DNA of 64,000 nucleotides from Sabulicella rubraurantiaca (GCF_017355885.1 NZ_JAFEUU010000003.1:186001-250000); one strand, 5' to 3'. Numbered from the stretch's first letter, positions 16,312 through 25,076 are shown. Notes: generated by a model from the sequence alone, not told the origin. Translations and numbers: made by a program.

Positions 16312-19300
16312 ATGCCGAATCCGCAAGCCCGGGACATCGCCGCCGAACGTCAGCGCCAGGCTTCGGATCCCGCCGTCTCGGCCTTCGTCACCGCCTCTGC
16401 GGGTTCGGGCAAGACCAAGCTGCTGACCGACCGCATCCTGCGCCTTCTGCTCGCCGGGGCACGGCCGCAGGGCCTGCTCTGCCTCACCTTCACCAAAGCG
16501 GCGGCGGCGGAGATGGCGACGCGGCTCAACACGCGGCTCGGCGATTGGGCGGTGGAGACCGACGCCGCGTTGCTGGGCGACCTGCGCGCCCTGCTGGGCC
16601 GCGTGCCGGAGCCAGAGGAGGCGGCCCGCGCCCGCCAGCTTTTCGCCGAGGTGCTGGAACTGCCCGGCGGCATGCGCATCGCCACTATCCACGCCTTCGC
16701 GCAGTCGCTCCTGCGCGGCTTCCCGCTCGAAGCGGGCCTCGCCCCCGGCTTCTCGCTGATGGAGGAGATGGACGCCGCCGCCGAACTTGCCGGCGCCCGC
16801 GAGGCTGTGCTGCCGGAGGCGGCGGAGGCCGCGCTCCTTGCCCCGCTCGCGGGCGGGGAGCAGCTGGCCCGGCTGATGGCCGAGCTTCGCGGCGCCGAGG
16901 CGTGGCTGACCGAGGCGGTCCAGGCCTCGGGCGGGCTGGAAGGGTTGCTGGCCCGCATCGCCCGGCGCCTCGGCATTCCCGCGGGAATGGACGAGGACGG
17001 GCTGCTGCACGAACTCACCCATCCCCGGGAGGAGGCGGCCATTCGGCACGCCGCCGCCGCCCTCGCGAACAGCCGCAACGCCAACGATGCCGAGCGGGGC
17101 GAGCAGATTCTGGGCTTCCTCGACCGCGACGCAGAGGCGCGCGCCGCGACCGCGGCGGAGTGGGAGGCCATCTTCCTCACCAAGGAGAAGGAGCCGAAGA
17201 AGAACCTCGCCACCAAGCAGAGCGGCGACAAGGAGGGCATCGAGGCTGTGCTGAAGCCGGAGGCAGAACGCCTCGCGGAGCTGCACGGGCTGCGCGCCGC
17301 CATCAATCTTTGGCGCGCCACGGGGGCGGCGCTGGGCCTCGCCCTGCCGGTTCTGCGCCGCTTCCGCGACAGCAAGTCCGTGCTGGGACGGCAGGATTAC
17401 GACGACCTGATCGCCGGGGCTCGGCGCCTGCTGGAGAATCCGGGGGCGGCCTGGGTGCTCTACAAGCTGGATGGCGGCATCGAGCACCTGCTGCTGGACG
17501 AGGCACAGGATTCCAACCCCGAGCAATGGGGCATCGTCCGCGCCCTCACCAACGAGTTCTTCGCAGGGGAAGGGGCGGAGTTCCGCGGCCGCTCGGAGCG
17601 GACGGAGCTGCCGCGCACGATCTTCGCGGTGGGCGACGTGAAGCAGAGCATCTACGGCTTCCAGGGCGCCGATGCCGCCGGGTTGCCGCGCGCCCTGGAC
17701 CAGTATGGGCGCGACGTGACAGCCGCGAAGGAGGCGTTCCGTGCCGTGCCGTTGGAGGTGAGCTTCCGCTCCGCCCCCGCCGTGCTGGCCCTGGTGGATG
17801 CCGTCTTCGCCGAAGGCCCGGCGCGGCAGGGCGTCGTGGCCGATGGCGAGGTGCTGCGCCACATTCCCGACCGCGCCGGGGCGGCCGGTCTGGTCGAGAT
17901 GTGGCCCCTCCAAGCCGGTGGCGAGGCGGAGGGCGCCCCCGCCTGGGACGTGCCGGGCGAGGCGCGCGACGAGACCGGCCCCGATGCTCGCCTGGCCGAG
18001 GCGTTGGCTGCCCGCATCCGCCACATGCTGGACCACGAAACGCTGGAAGCACGGCATGAGGGTGACCCTTCGCGCGGCCGCCGCATCCGCCCCGGCGACA
18101 TCCTGGTGCTGGTGCGCCGCCGCAACGCCTTTGTCGGCCAGCTGGTGAAGGCTCTGAAGAACCAAGGCGTGCCGGTGGGTGGCGCCGACCGCATGGTGCT
18201 GATCGAGCAGATCGCCGTGCAGGACGTGCTGGCGACGCTGGACGCCATCCTGCTGCCCGAGGACGACCTCCAGCTCGCCGCCGCGCTGAAATCGCCCATC
18301 TTCGGGCTGGAGGAGGAGGATCTCTTCGCCCTGGCTTGGAAGCGTGGAACCAGCCTCCACGCAAGGCTGATGGCGCAGCGCGGCGCGGAAACGCCGATCG
18401 GCCGCGCCGCCGACCTGTTGGCCGCGCTGGAGGAACGCGCCGACCACGTGCCCCCGCACGCGCTGATCGCGGAATTGCTGGGCGAGCGGGGCGCGCGGGC
18501 AAGGCTGCTGGCACGGCTTGGCCCCGATGCGGCGGACCCGCTGGATGAATTGCTGAACGCCGCGCTGGCACATGAATCCGCCCACCCGCACGCGTTGCAA
18601 TCCTTCCTGCACTGGCTGCGCCGCGCCGCGCCGGAGGTGAAGCGCCAGGCGGAGTCTGGCGCGGATCAGGTGCGGATCATGACGGTGCATGGCGCCAAGG
18701 GGCTTCAGGCGCCGGTGGTGATCCTTCCCGACATCACCGGCAGCCGCCCGCGCGAGTCTGGGCTGCGCTGGACCTCGGACGGGCTGCCGCTCTGGGCGCC
18801 GAAGCGCGAGGGCTTCGCCACGCCGGATTACGACGCCGCCGTGTCCGAGGGCGCGGCGCGCGAGGCGGAAGAGATGAACCGCCTTCTCTACGTCGCGCTG
18901 ACGCGGGCGGAGGACCGGCTGCTGGTCTGCGGCTGGTATCGCGCCAAGCTTCCCGAGGATTGCTGGCACACGCGCCTCCTCGCCGGGTTCCGCCGCCTGG
19001 GCGCGGAGGAGGCGCAATTCGAGCCGGAGGGGTTCGGCGCCCGCCCGGATGGGTTCGAGGACGGGCCGCTCCTGCACCATGCCACGCCGCAGCGCGACCG
19101 GCGTCGCGAAGAATCCCGCCCCGAGCGCGCCGAAGCAGAGGCGCTGCCCGCCTGGGCGCGGCTGCGTGCCACGGCGGTGGAGCCGGAACCGATCCTCACC
19201 CCCTCGCGCCAGGAGGATGAGGGGGAAGGGGATGGCCCGGCCCTGGCGCCGCATGGCGAGGGCGATCGGCGCGCGGCGCGGTTCCGCCGCGGTAACCTCG

Positions 19301-19773
19301 TCCACGCCCTGCTGCAATCCCTGCCCGGCCTGCCGCCCGGACGCCGCGCGGCGGCAGGTGCGGCCTTCCTGGCACGCTCGGCCCACGCCCTGTCGCCTGA
19401 GCAGCAGGCGGAAATCCTGCGCGAGGCGCTGGCAGTGATGGAGCACCCGGCGCTGGCCGCCGCCTTCGGCCCCGGCTCCCTGGCCGAGGCGCCGCTCGCG
19501 GCGCGGCTGCGCGGGCGGCTGGTGGCCGGGCAGGTGGACCGCCTCCTGCTGGAGCCGGACCGCGTCACCATCCTCGACTATAAGACCAACCGCGAGCCGC
19601 CCGGGTCGCCGGAGGCGGTGCCGGAGGCCTATCTGCGCCAGATGGCGGCCTATCGCGCCGTGCTGCGGCAGATCCACCCGGAGAAGGCGGTGGAATGCGC
19701 CCTGGTCTGGACAGTGGGGGCGCGGGCCATGCCACTGCCCGGCGAGCTGCTGGACCGCTTCGCGCCCTTCTGA
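16312..19773 (+). CDS. addA: Double-strand break repair helicase-nuclease AddA
   Basis: This is a 1153-residue UvrD-family helicase with a C-terminal nuclease, the alphaproteobacterial AddA that works with AddB in recombinational repair. Walker A is ASAGSGKT at about residues 27-34; further helicase motifs are CLTFTKAAAAEMATRL, LLLDEAQDSNPEQW, GDVKQSIYGFQGA and MTVHGAKGLQAPVV. The C-terminal PD-(D/E)XK nuclease motif ILDYKTN includes D1089 and K1091. Length is normal for the family. addB normally precedes addA in alphaproteobacteria, but the flanking genes here are scoB and a small hypothetical gene, so the partner must be elsewhere or absent. Confidence 0.95.
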   Translation: MPNPQARDIAAERQRQASDPAVSAFVTASAGSGKTKLLTDRILRLLLAGARPQGLLCLTFTKAAAAEMATRLNTRLGDWAVETDAALLGDLRALLGRVPEPEEAARARQLFAEVLELPGGMRIATIHAFAQSLLRGFPLEAGLAPGFSLMEEMDAAAELAGAREAVLPEAAEAALLAPLAGGEQLARLMAELRGAEAWLTEAVQASGGLEGLLARIARRLGIPAGMDEDGLLHELTHPREEAAIRHAAAALANSRNANDAERGEQILGFLDRDAEARAATAAEWEAIFLTKEKEPKKNLATKQSGDKEGIEAVLKPEAERLAELHGLRAAINLWRATGAALGLALPVLRRFRDSKSVLGRQDYDDLIAGARRLLENPGAAWVLYKLDGGIEHLLLDEAQDSNPEQWGIVRALTNEFFAGEGAEFRGRSERTELPRTIFAVGDVKQSIYGFQGADAAGLPRALDQYGRDVTAAKEAFRAVPLEVSFRSAPAVLALVDAVFAEGPARQGVVADGEVLRHIPDRAGAAGLVEMWPLQAGGEAEGAPAWDVPGEARDETGPDARLAEALAARIRHMLDHETLEARHEGDPSRGRRIRPGDILVLVRRRNAFVGQLVKALKNQGVPVGGADRMVLIEQIAVQDVLATLDAILLPEDDLQLAAALKSPIFGLEEEDLFALAWKRGTSLHARLMAQRGAETPIGRAADLLAALEERADHVPPHALIAELLGERGARARLLARLGPDAADPLDELLNAALAHESAHPHALQSFLHWLRRAAPEVKRQAESGADQVRIMTVHGAKGLQAPVVILPDITGSRPRESGLRWTSDGLPLWAPKREGFATPDYDAAVSEGAAREAEEMNRLLYVALTRAEDRLLVCGWYRAKLPEDCWHTRLLAGFRRLGAEEAQFEPEGFGARPDGFEDGPLLHHATPQRDRRREESRPERAEAEALPAWARLRATAVEPEPILTPSRQEDEGEGDGPALAPHGEGDRRAARFRRGNLVHALLQSLPGLPPGRRAAAGAAFLARSAHALSPEQQAEILREALAVMEHPALAAAFGPGSLAEAPLAARLRGRLVAGQVDRLLLEPDRVTILDYKTNREPPGSPEAVPEAYLRQMAAYRAVLRQIHPEKAVECALVWTVGARAMPLPGELLDRFAPF

Positions 19774-19813
19774 TCATCTCCGCGGCGGGGTGCCCGTCGC
19801 GGGGAAGGCCCGT

Positions 19814-20536
19814 TCAACCCGCCCGCAGCTGGCGAAGGCCGAAGCCCCCGAGCAGCAGTGCGGTGCCGAGCAAGGCCAGGCTCGAGGGTTCGGGAACGGG
19901 CTTCTGCGAGAACTGGTTGTCGAAGCTGAGCAGCTGCGCCAGCCCGTTCTGCCCACCGGACAGGAGCAGCTGCTTGAACACTTCGCAGCTCGTCGCCGGG
20001 GCCTGCGTGAGCGCCGTGTCCGTCGCCCCGGTCGCGGTTCCGGCCACGTTGAGCTCGCGACGCGGCTGCAGGCCGGTTTCGCCGCGACAATTCGCCACCT
20101 CAATCCCGGCGATGCTTCCCGTGCCGGCGACCGTGAAGGGCGAGTTGAGGTCGAACTGGATGTCGGTGATCCGCATCGTGCTGCCCGGCACGAGCGAGAC
20201 CGTGTAGTTGATGATGAAGTTCTGGCCCTGGTTGACGCCGGTGCGGAACTCGGTCGGGCTGGAGAAGCGCAGGCCGGGCGCGTTCGTGCCGACACCCGTG
20301 CCCGTCACCGTGATCTGCGACGGCTGCGGCGCCGGATCGCTGCCGGTGGGGGAGAAGGTGAACCCGGTGAAGATCTTGTCGTCGACCTGGATGGTGCCGC
20401 CGCTGGTCAGCTCGAGGAGGAGACAGTTGGGCGGGTTCTCGCAGCCCGTCGTGATGACCTCGGCAAGGCTCGCGACGGGGAAGGCGGCGCAAAGTGCCAC
20501 GAGGACCGCGGCTGGACGAAGGGAGCGCTCGGGCAT
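19814..20536 (-). CDS. PEP-CTERM sorting domain-containing exported protein
   Basis: This 240-residue protein has a signal peptide (RPAAVLVALCAAFPVASLAEV) and a canonical C-terminal PEP-CTERM tripartite signal: VPEPSSLALLG, a hydrophobic stretch LLLGGFGL, and a basic end RQLRAG. Proteins of this kind are processed by exosortase and displayed on or released from the surface, often alongside exopolysaccharide. The mature domain looks beta-rich with four cysteines (TTGCENPPNC, ANCRGE, TSCEVF). A good AGGAA Shine-Dalgarno precedes the ATG. No exosortase gene is in the window. It lies between addA and trxA on the opposite strand. Confidence 0.9.
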   Translation of the reverse strand: MPERSLRPAAVLVALCAAFPVASLAEVITTGCENPPNCLLLELTSGGTIQVDDKIFTGFTFSPTGSDPAPQPSQITVTGTGVGTNAPGLRFSSPTEFRTGVNQGQNFIINYTVSLVPGSTMRITDIQFDLNSPFTVAGTGSIAGIEVANCRGETGLQPRRELNVAGTATGATDTALTQAPATSCEVFKQLLLSGGQNGLAQLLSFDNQFSQKPVPEPSSLALLGTALLLGGFGLRQLRAG

Positions 20537-20661
20537 GTCTCATTCCTTCCATGCAACGGGGGTGCTGCTGTTCCTGATCCTGTGCCCTCCTTTCAGCCGG
20601 GATGTTCTGAACCGAGGAAAATCCACCCATCGGCACCCGCCTGGCAACAGGAATCGGGCGT

Positions 20662-20676
20662 GGCCAATCATTGGCC
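20662..20676. promoter_or_regulatory. Palindrome GGCCAATCATTGGCC in divergent promoter region
   Basis: A perfect 7-bp inverted repeat with a single central base lies midway between the divergent PEP-CTERM gene (start 20536) and trxA (start 20788), in a 251-bp gap without genes. It is a candidate operator for either; no cognate regulator is known. Confidence 0.3.
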
Positions 20677-20787
20677 CGGCGGGGCGGGCGTTTCCCGCGC
20701 TCGGGGGACCAGTACGGGAGGGCGGCTCCTTGACCGCGGCCCCCTCCGACCCGACCTTCAGGGTAACCGAACGAAGGAACGCTTTCC

Positions 20788-21117
20788 ATGAGCGAAGTGA
20801 CCAAGGCCGTCAGCGACGAAACTTTCGAGAGTGAGGTGCTGAAGGCCCAGGGGCCTGTCCTGGTGGATTTCTGGGCTGAATGGTGCGGCCCCTGCCGCAT
20901 GGTCGGCCCCATCCTGGACGAGATCGCCAAGGAATACGCGGGCAAGTTGACGGTCGCGAAGGTCAATATCGACGAGAACCCGATGACTCCCACCCAGTTC
21001 GCGGTGCGCGGCATCCCGACCATGATCCTGTTCAAGGATGGCAAGCCGGTGGACACCAAGGTCGGCGCCGCCCCCCGGTCCGAGATGAAGGCCTGGGTGG
21101 AGCGCAGCCTCGGCTGA
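20788..21117 (+). CDS. trxA: Thioredoxin TrxA
   Basis: This is a 109-residue cytoplasmic thioredoxin with the active site WCGPC (C33 and C36) in the context FWAEWCGPCRMVGPILDEIA, and the conserved cis-Pro in RGIPTMILFKDG. Length and sequence match bacterial Trx1. An AAGGA Shine-Dalgarno lies about 9 nt upstream. In many alphaproteobacteria trxA directly follows addA; here a PEP-CTERM gene on the other strand has come between them. Confidence 0.97.
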   Translation: MSEVTKAVSDETFESEVLKAQGPVLVDFWAEWCGPCRMVGPILDEIAKEYAGKLTVAKVNIDENPMTPTQFAVRGIPTMILFKDGKPVDTKVGAAPRSEMKAWVERSLG

Positions 21118-21179
21118 TCCGCGGGAAAGGCGCGAGATGTGCCTTCCCCGGCATACATCTTCGGTTGCATGGTGTTGTG

Positions 21180-21191
21180 TCCGCATGCGGA
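21180..21191. promoter_or_regulatory. 12-bp perfect palindrome TCCGCATGCGGA just before the HTH-like gene
   Basis: The palindrome ends 9 nt before the ATG at 21201, over the ribosome-binding region. Its position suggests an operator, possibly autoregulatory because the gene product looks DNA-binding. This is inference from position and symmetry only. Confidence 0.3.
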
Positions 21192-21200
21192 GATAGCACC

Positions 21201-21647
21201 ATGCGCGAGTTCAAAGGCCGCCCGCCCGGTGCCGGGGCGGGCGACATGTCCCGGCTCACCGAGGCGCTGCGCCCCAGCATCGCCCTGACCCCCCGCCAAG
21301 CGGGCGATGCCCGCCGGATGCGGCGCGAGGGCAAGGAGCCGCCCGAGATCGCCGCCCTGCTCGATGTCCCGATGGATGAGGTCGAGAAGGCGCTCTGCCA
21401 GATGCGGATGCCGCGGCCCGAGACCACGCGCGGCACGCTGAACGTCACCCTCGCCGCCCATGCGGTGGTGATGCGCGAAAGGCAGGGCAACGAGCCGCTC
21501 TGGGTCACGATGGACCGGCTGCTGGACGAGTTGTTCCGCCTCCGCGCCGAGGCGGGGCGCCGCGTCTCGCCGCCCCGCAACTCCGCGCGCCGCCGCACGC
21601 CGGAGGCGCCGCTGCTGGACCTGATGGGCAGCGCGCGCCGGCACTGA
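21201..21647 (+). CDS. Hypothetical protein with resolvase-like helix-turn-helix segment
   Basis: This is a 148-residue basic protein. Residues about 25-65 (TPRQAGDARRMRREGKEPPE, then IAALLDVPMDEVEKAL) have the pattern of a resolvase- or sigma-like helix-turn-helix. The C-terminal third is Arg/Pro-rich and probably disordered. I do not recognise a named family; it is likely a DNA-binding protein confined to related bacteria. It stands between trxA and hrpB in the same direction, 83 bp after trxA and 51 bp before hrpB. A palindrome overlaps its ribosome-binding region. Confidence 0.6.
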   Translation: MREFKGRPPGAGAGDMSRLTEALRPSIALTPRQAGDARRMRREGKEPPEIAALLDVPMDEVEKALCQMRMPRPETTRGTLNVTLAAHAVVMRERQGNEPLWVTMDRLLDELFRLRAEAGRRVSPPRNSARRRTPEAPLLDLMGSARRH

Positions 21648-21698
21648 CGCCCCGCCCGTGGGCGGGGAGAGCGCCGTGCGGTAGGAACCGCACGGACC

Positions 21699-24110
21699 AT
21701 GATGAACCCCGGAACCGACCTTCCCATCCAGGAGGCACTGCCCGCCCTGCGCAATGCGCTGCGCGCCGGGCCGAATGCCGTGCTGGTCGCCCCGCCCGGG
21801 GCGGGCAAGACCACCGTCGCGCCGCTGGCGCTGATGGAGGAGCCCTGGGTGGAGGGCGGCAAGCTGCTGGTGCTGGAGCCGCGCCGCGTCGCTGCCCGTG
21901 CCGCCGCGCGCCGCATGGCGGAATTGCTGGGCGAGGGGGCGCCGGGCGGGACGATCGGCCTCGCCACGCGGCTGGACCGCGCGGGCAGCGCGCGGACACG
22001 GGTGGAGGTGGTAACCGAAGGGCTGCTGGTGCGGCGGCTGCAATCCGACCCCGGCCTCGAAGGCGTCGCGGCGGTGCTGTTCGACGAGGCGCATGAGCGC
22101 CACCTCGACACCGATCTCGGCCTTGCCCTCTGCCTCGACCTGCAACGGGCGCTGCGGCCGGAGCTGCGCCTCCTTGCCATGTCCGCCACGCTGGACGGGG
22201 CGCGCTTCACCGATCTGATGGAGGCGCCGCTGGTGGAAAGCCTGGGCCGCGCCTTCCCGGTGCGCGTCGAGCACGCCAAGCGCGACATCCTGGAGCCGCG
22301 CGACCTGCCCGAAGCGATGGCGCGCGCCATCCGCGAGGTGATGGGCCGCGAGGGGGGCGACGTGCTCGCCTTCCTGCCCGGCTGGGGCGAGATCCGCCGC
22401 ACCGCCGAGCGTCTGGGCGGGCTGGACGCCGACGTGCTGCCGCTGCACGGCGAACTCCCGCCCGCCGAGCAGGACCGCGCCCTCTCGCCCGGCCCGCGCC
22501 GCCGCGTCGTGCTGGCGACGAGCATCGCCGAGACCTCGCTCACCGTGCCCGGGGTCAGGATCGTGGTGGATGGCGGGTTCCGCCGCACGCCGCGCCTCGA
22601 CCCCGCGACCGGCCTGTCGCGCCTCGTTACCACCCGCATCTCCCGCGCCGCAGCCGAGCAGCGCGCGGGCCGTGCCGGGCGCACCGAGCCGGGCGTGGCC
22701 GTGCGGCTCTGGAGCGAGGCGACGCAGCGCGGCATGGCGCTGCAGGACCGACCGGAGATGCTGGAAAGCGAGCTGTCCGGCCTCGTGCTCGACTGCGCCG
22801 CCTGGGGCGCCGCGCCCGCCGATCTGTCCTTCCCCGACCCGCCCCCCGCCGGTGCGGTGGAGGCGGCGCGCGCCCTGTTGCGCGACCTGGACGCGCTGGA
22901 CGCGGAGGGGCGCATCACCGTGATGGGACGGCGCATGGCGCGGCTGGGGGCGCATCCGCGCCTCGCCCGCATGATGTGCGCGGTGGAGAATGAGGAGGAA
23001 GCGGCACTGGCCGCCGAACTCGCCGCGCTGCTGGAGGAGCGGGATCCGCTGAGGGGCCGCGAGCCGCCCGCTGACATCACGCTGCGCCTCGACCATCCCG
23101 CCGATGGTGACCCGGTGGCGCTGCGCGCCATCCGCCGCACCGCCGCGCTGCACCGACGACGTCTGGGGGTGCACGGCAATGTCCACGCGGCGGGGGACGC
23201 GGGGGCGCTGCTGGCCGCGGGATTCCCCGACCGCATCGCGCTGCGGCGCGGCAACATGGATGGCGCCTTCCGCATGGCCTCCGGCCAGGGCGCGCGGCTG
23301 CCCGCCACCGACCCCTTGTCGCGCGAGCGCCTGCTGGCCGTCGCCGATCTGGAACTCAAGGGCATGGAGGCTCGCATCCGCATGGCGGCGCCAATCGGCC
23401 TCGCCACGCTGGAAGAACGCTTCCCGGAGCGGTTCCGCGTAGAGGAGGGCGCTTCCTTCGATGCGCGCGCCGGGGCGGTGCTGGCACGGCGGCGGCGGAT
23501 GTTCGGCCCGCTGGTGCTGGAGGAAACCCCGCTGCCATCCGCCGACCCGGAGGCGATGGCCCGCGCCCTGGCCGAAGCGGCAGCGGGGCGCGGGTTCCGC
23601 GACCTCGACTGGACAAAGGGCGCCGAGCAGCTGCGCGCCCGCATCGCCCGGATGCGCGCGCTGGAAGGCGAACCCTGGCCCGATTCGCTGACCGCCGAGG
23701 CGCTGGCGCCGCATCTCTACGGGCTGACGAAGCTGTCCGAGCTGAAGTCGCTGGACGTGGCGCAGATCCTCCTGCCGCACGATCTCCGCCGCCGCCTGGA
23801 TGCGGAGCTTCCGCCGCGCATCGCCCTGCCGCAGGGCCGCTCCGCCGCCGTGGACTACGCGGCGGAGGTGCCGACGCTGGAGGCAAGGGCGCAGCACCTC
23901 TACGGCATGTCGTCGCTGCCGCCTCTCGCGGGCGGGCGCGTGCCCTTGCAGGTGGCGCTGCTGTCCCCCGCTGGGCGGCCCATCGCCATCACGCGGGACC
24001 TCGCGGGGTTCTGGAAGGGCGGCTGGCTCGATGCGCGCAAGGACATGCGCGGCCGCTATCCGAAGCATGATTGGCCGGAAGACCCTAGCTCGGCGCTTGC
24101 GCCGAGCTAG
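21699..24110 (+). CDS. hrpB: ATP-dependent RNA helicase HrpB
   Basis: This is an 803-residue DEAH-box helicase, essentially the same length as Escherichia coli HrpB. Walker A is APPGAGKTT with K37, the DEAH box starts at D129, and the SATLD motif III and QRAGRAGRTEPGVAVRLW motif VI are clear. The C-terminal HrpB domain is present (LSELKSLDVAQILLP, KHDWPEDP at the end). Two adjacent ATGs (21699 and 21702) are possible starts. The stop codon lies inside a perfect terminator-like hairpin. The biological role of HrpB in bacteria is poorly defined. Confidence 0.95.
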   Translation: MMNPGTDLPIQEALPALRNALRAGPNAVLVAPPGAGKTTVAPLALMEEPWVEGGKLLVLEPRRVAARAAARRMAELLGEGAPGGTIGLATRLDRAGSARTRVEVVTEGLLVRRLQSDPGLEGVAAVLFDEAHERHLDTDLGLALCLDLQRALRPELRLLAMSATLDGARFTDLMEAPLVESLGRAFPVRVEHAKRDILEPRDLPEAMARAIREVMGREGGDVLAFLPGWGEIRRTAERLGGLDADVLPLHGELPPAEQDRALSPGPRRRVVLATSIAETSLTVPGVRIVVDGGFRRTPRLDPATGLSRLVTTRISRAAAEQRAGRAGRTEPGVAVRLWSEATQRGMALQDRPEMLESELSGLVLDCAAWGAAPADLSFPDPPPAGAVEAARALLRDLDALDAEGRITVMGRRMARLGAHPRLARMMCAVENEEEAALAAELAALLEERDPLRGREPPADITLRLDHPADGDPVALRAIRRTAALHRRRLGVHGNVHAAGDAGALLAAGFPDRIALRRGNMDGAFRMASGQGARLPATDPLSRERLLAVADLELKGMEARIRMAAPIGLATLEERFPERFRVEEGASFDARAGAVLARRRRMFGPLVLEETPLPSADPEAMARALAEAAAGRGFRDLDWTKGAEQLRARIARMRALEGEPWPDSLTAEALAPHLYGLTKLSELKSLDVAQILLPHDLRRRLDAELPPRIALPQGRSAAVDYAAEVPTLEARAQHLYGMSSLPPLAGGRVPLQVALLSPAGRPIAITRDLAGFWKGGWLDARKDMRGRYPKHDWPEDPSSALAPS

Positions 24111-24115
24111 GAGTT
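24085..24115 (+). terminator. Terminator hairpin overlapping the hrpB stop codon
   Basis: CTAGCTCGGCGC (24085-24096) and GCGCCGAGCTAG (24099-24110) form a perfect 12-bp stem, closed in practice by a C-TT-G tetraloop. GAGTTTT follows. The UAG stop of hrpB is the last three bases of the stem. Confidence 0.65.
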
Positions 24116-24122
24116 TTGCTGG

Positions 24123-24230
24123 GCCCTCAGGCGACGGGCGCGGCCTCTGGCCGCTTGGCTTTCGCCGCGCCACGGTCGCGTCTGCTGGTTGGGTGGTCTG
24201 GCGGTGCCGGTCGCTCTGCGGCCGGATCTC
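24123..24230 (+). repeat. Structured intergenic repeat, copy A
   Basis: This stretch aligns over its whole length with 41286-41393, sharing the GCCCTCAGGCG start, the GCTTGGCTT-CGCCGCGC centre, TGGTCTGGCGG and the GCGGCCGGAT end. Two stems are preserved. Stem 1 is GCGGCC-TCT-GGCCGC (24140-24154) and stem 2 is CCGGTCGC-TCT-GCGGCCGG (24207-24225, one G-U pair). It begins 12 nt after the hrpB terminator hairpin. There is no coding sequence in it. Confidence 0.75.
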
Positions 24231-24332
24231 TGTTGGCACCCTCCACCTCTGACGGACGGAGCCCCGCACCTTCGCGATTGACGCGCCTCTCCCTTCCCTG
24301 CGCAATGCGCGCAACGATGGGAGGGACCAGGG

Positions 24333-25076
24333 ATGGCCGGCAGGCTTCAGGGCAAGCGCGTCTTCGTCAGCGCGGCGGGGCAGGGGATCGGCCGCGCCGC
24401 CGCCATCATGATGGCGCAGGAAGGCGCGGACGTGCTGGCGACCGACAGGGACGTGGGCAAGCTGCGCGGCCTGGAGGGCATCGAGACCCAGGGCCTCGAC
24501 GTGATGGACGACACGGCGCTGCGCGAGGCGATCACGCGCGGCGGGCCCTTCGACGCCATCTTCAACTGCGCGGGCTTCGTCCACCAGAACACGGCGCTGA
24601 CCTGCACGGATGATGAGTGGGACTTCGCCTTCGCGCTGAACGTGCGCGCCATGTGGAAGGCGATGCAGGCGGCGCTGCCGGCGATGATCGAGCGCGGGCG
24701 CGGTTCCATCATCAACATGTCCTCCGCCGCCTCCTCCATCAAAGGGGCGCCCAACCGCTTCGTCTATGGCGCGAGCAAGGCGGCCGTGGTGGGCATGACG
24801 CGCGCTGCGGCGGCCGACGTGGTGAAGCAGGGGATCCGCGTGAACTGCCTCGCCCCCGGCACGGTGGAGACGCCCTCCTGGGAGGAGCGCGTGGCGGCGA
24901 ATGCGGACGAGGCCGGCGGGATGGAGCAGGCGCGCGCGGCCTTCGTCGCGCGCCAGGCGATGGGGCGCCTCGCGCGGCCGGAGGAGATCGCCTCGCTCGT
25001 CGTGTATCTCGCGAGCGACGAGAGCGCCTTCATGACCGGGCAGGCCGTCATCATCGACGGAGGCTGGACGCTGTAG
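24333..25076 (+). CDS. SDR-family dehydrogenase (2-keto-3-deoxy-L-fuconate dehydrogenase-like)
   Basis: This is a 247-residue classical short-chain dehydrogenase. Cofactor motif AAGQGIG lies at residues 14-20, the NCAG motif at 78-81, and the catalytic residues S131, Y145 and K149 in MSSAAS...YGASK. The overall sequence resembles the DHRS6/BDH2 and bacterial 2-keto-3-deoxy-L-fuconate dehydrogenase group. The next gene, an FAH-family hydrolase, is the enzyme that would split the product in the non-phosphorylative L-fucose (or L-rhamnose) route. The pathway assignment is inference from the pair. A GGGAGG Shine-Dalgarno precedes the ATG. Confidence 0.87.
   Translation: MAGRLQGKRVFVSAAGQGIGRAAAIMMAQEGADVLATDRDVGKLRGLEGIETQGLDVMDDTALREAITRGGPFDAIFNCAGFVHQNTALTCTDDEWDFAFALNVRAMWKAMQAALPAMIERGRGSIINMSSAASSIKGAPNRFVYGASKAAVVGMTRAAAADVVKQGIRVNCLAPGTVETPSWEERVAANADEAGGMEQARAAFVARQAMGRLARPEEIASLVVYLASDESAFMTGQAVIIDGGWTL

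Noticed and set aside
16132-19677. A 1181-codon open frame antisense to addA
   Set aside because: Its translation is His/Arg/Gln-rich low-complexity sequence, the usual GC-rich shadow of a real gene; addA on the other strand has all helicase and nuclease motifs.
20100-24584. A 1494-codon open frame antisense to trxA and hrpB
   Set aside because: It crosses several real genes and intergenic regions with no recognisable domain; it is an artefact of stop-codon scarcity.
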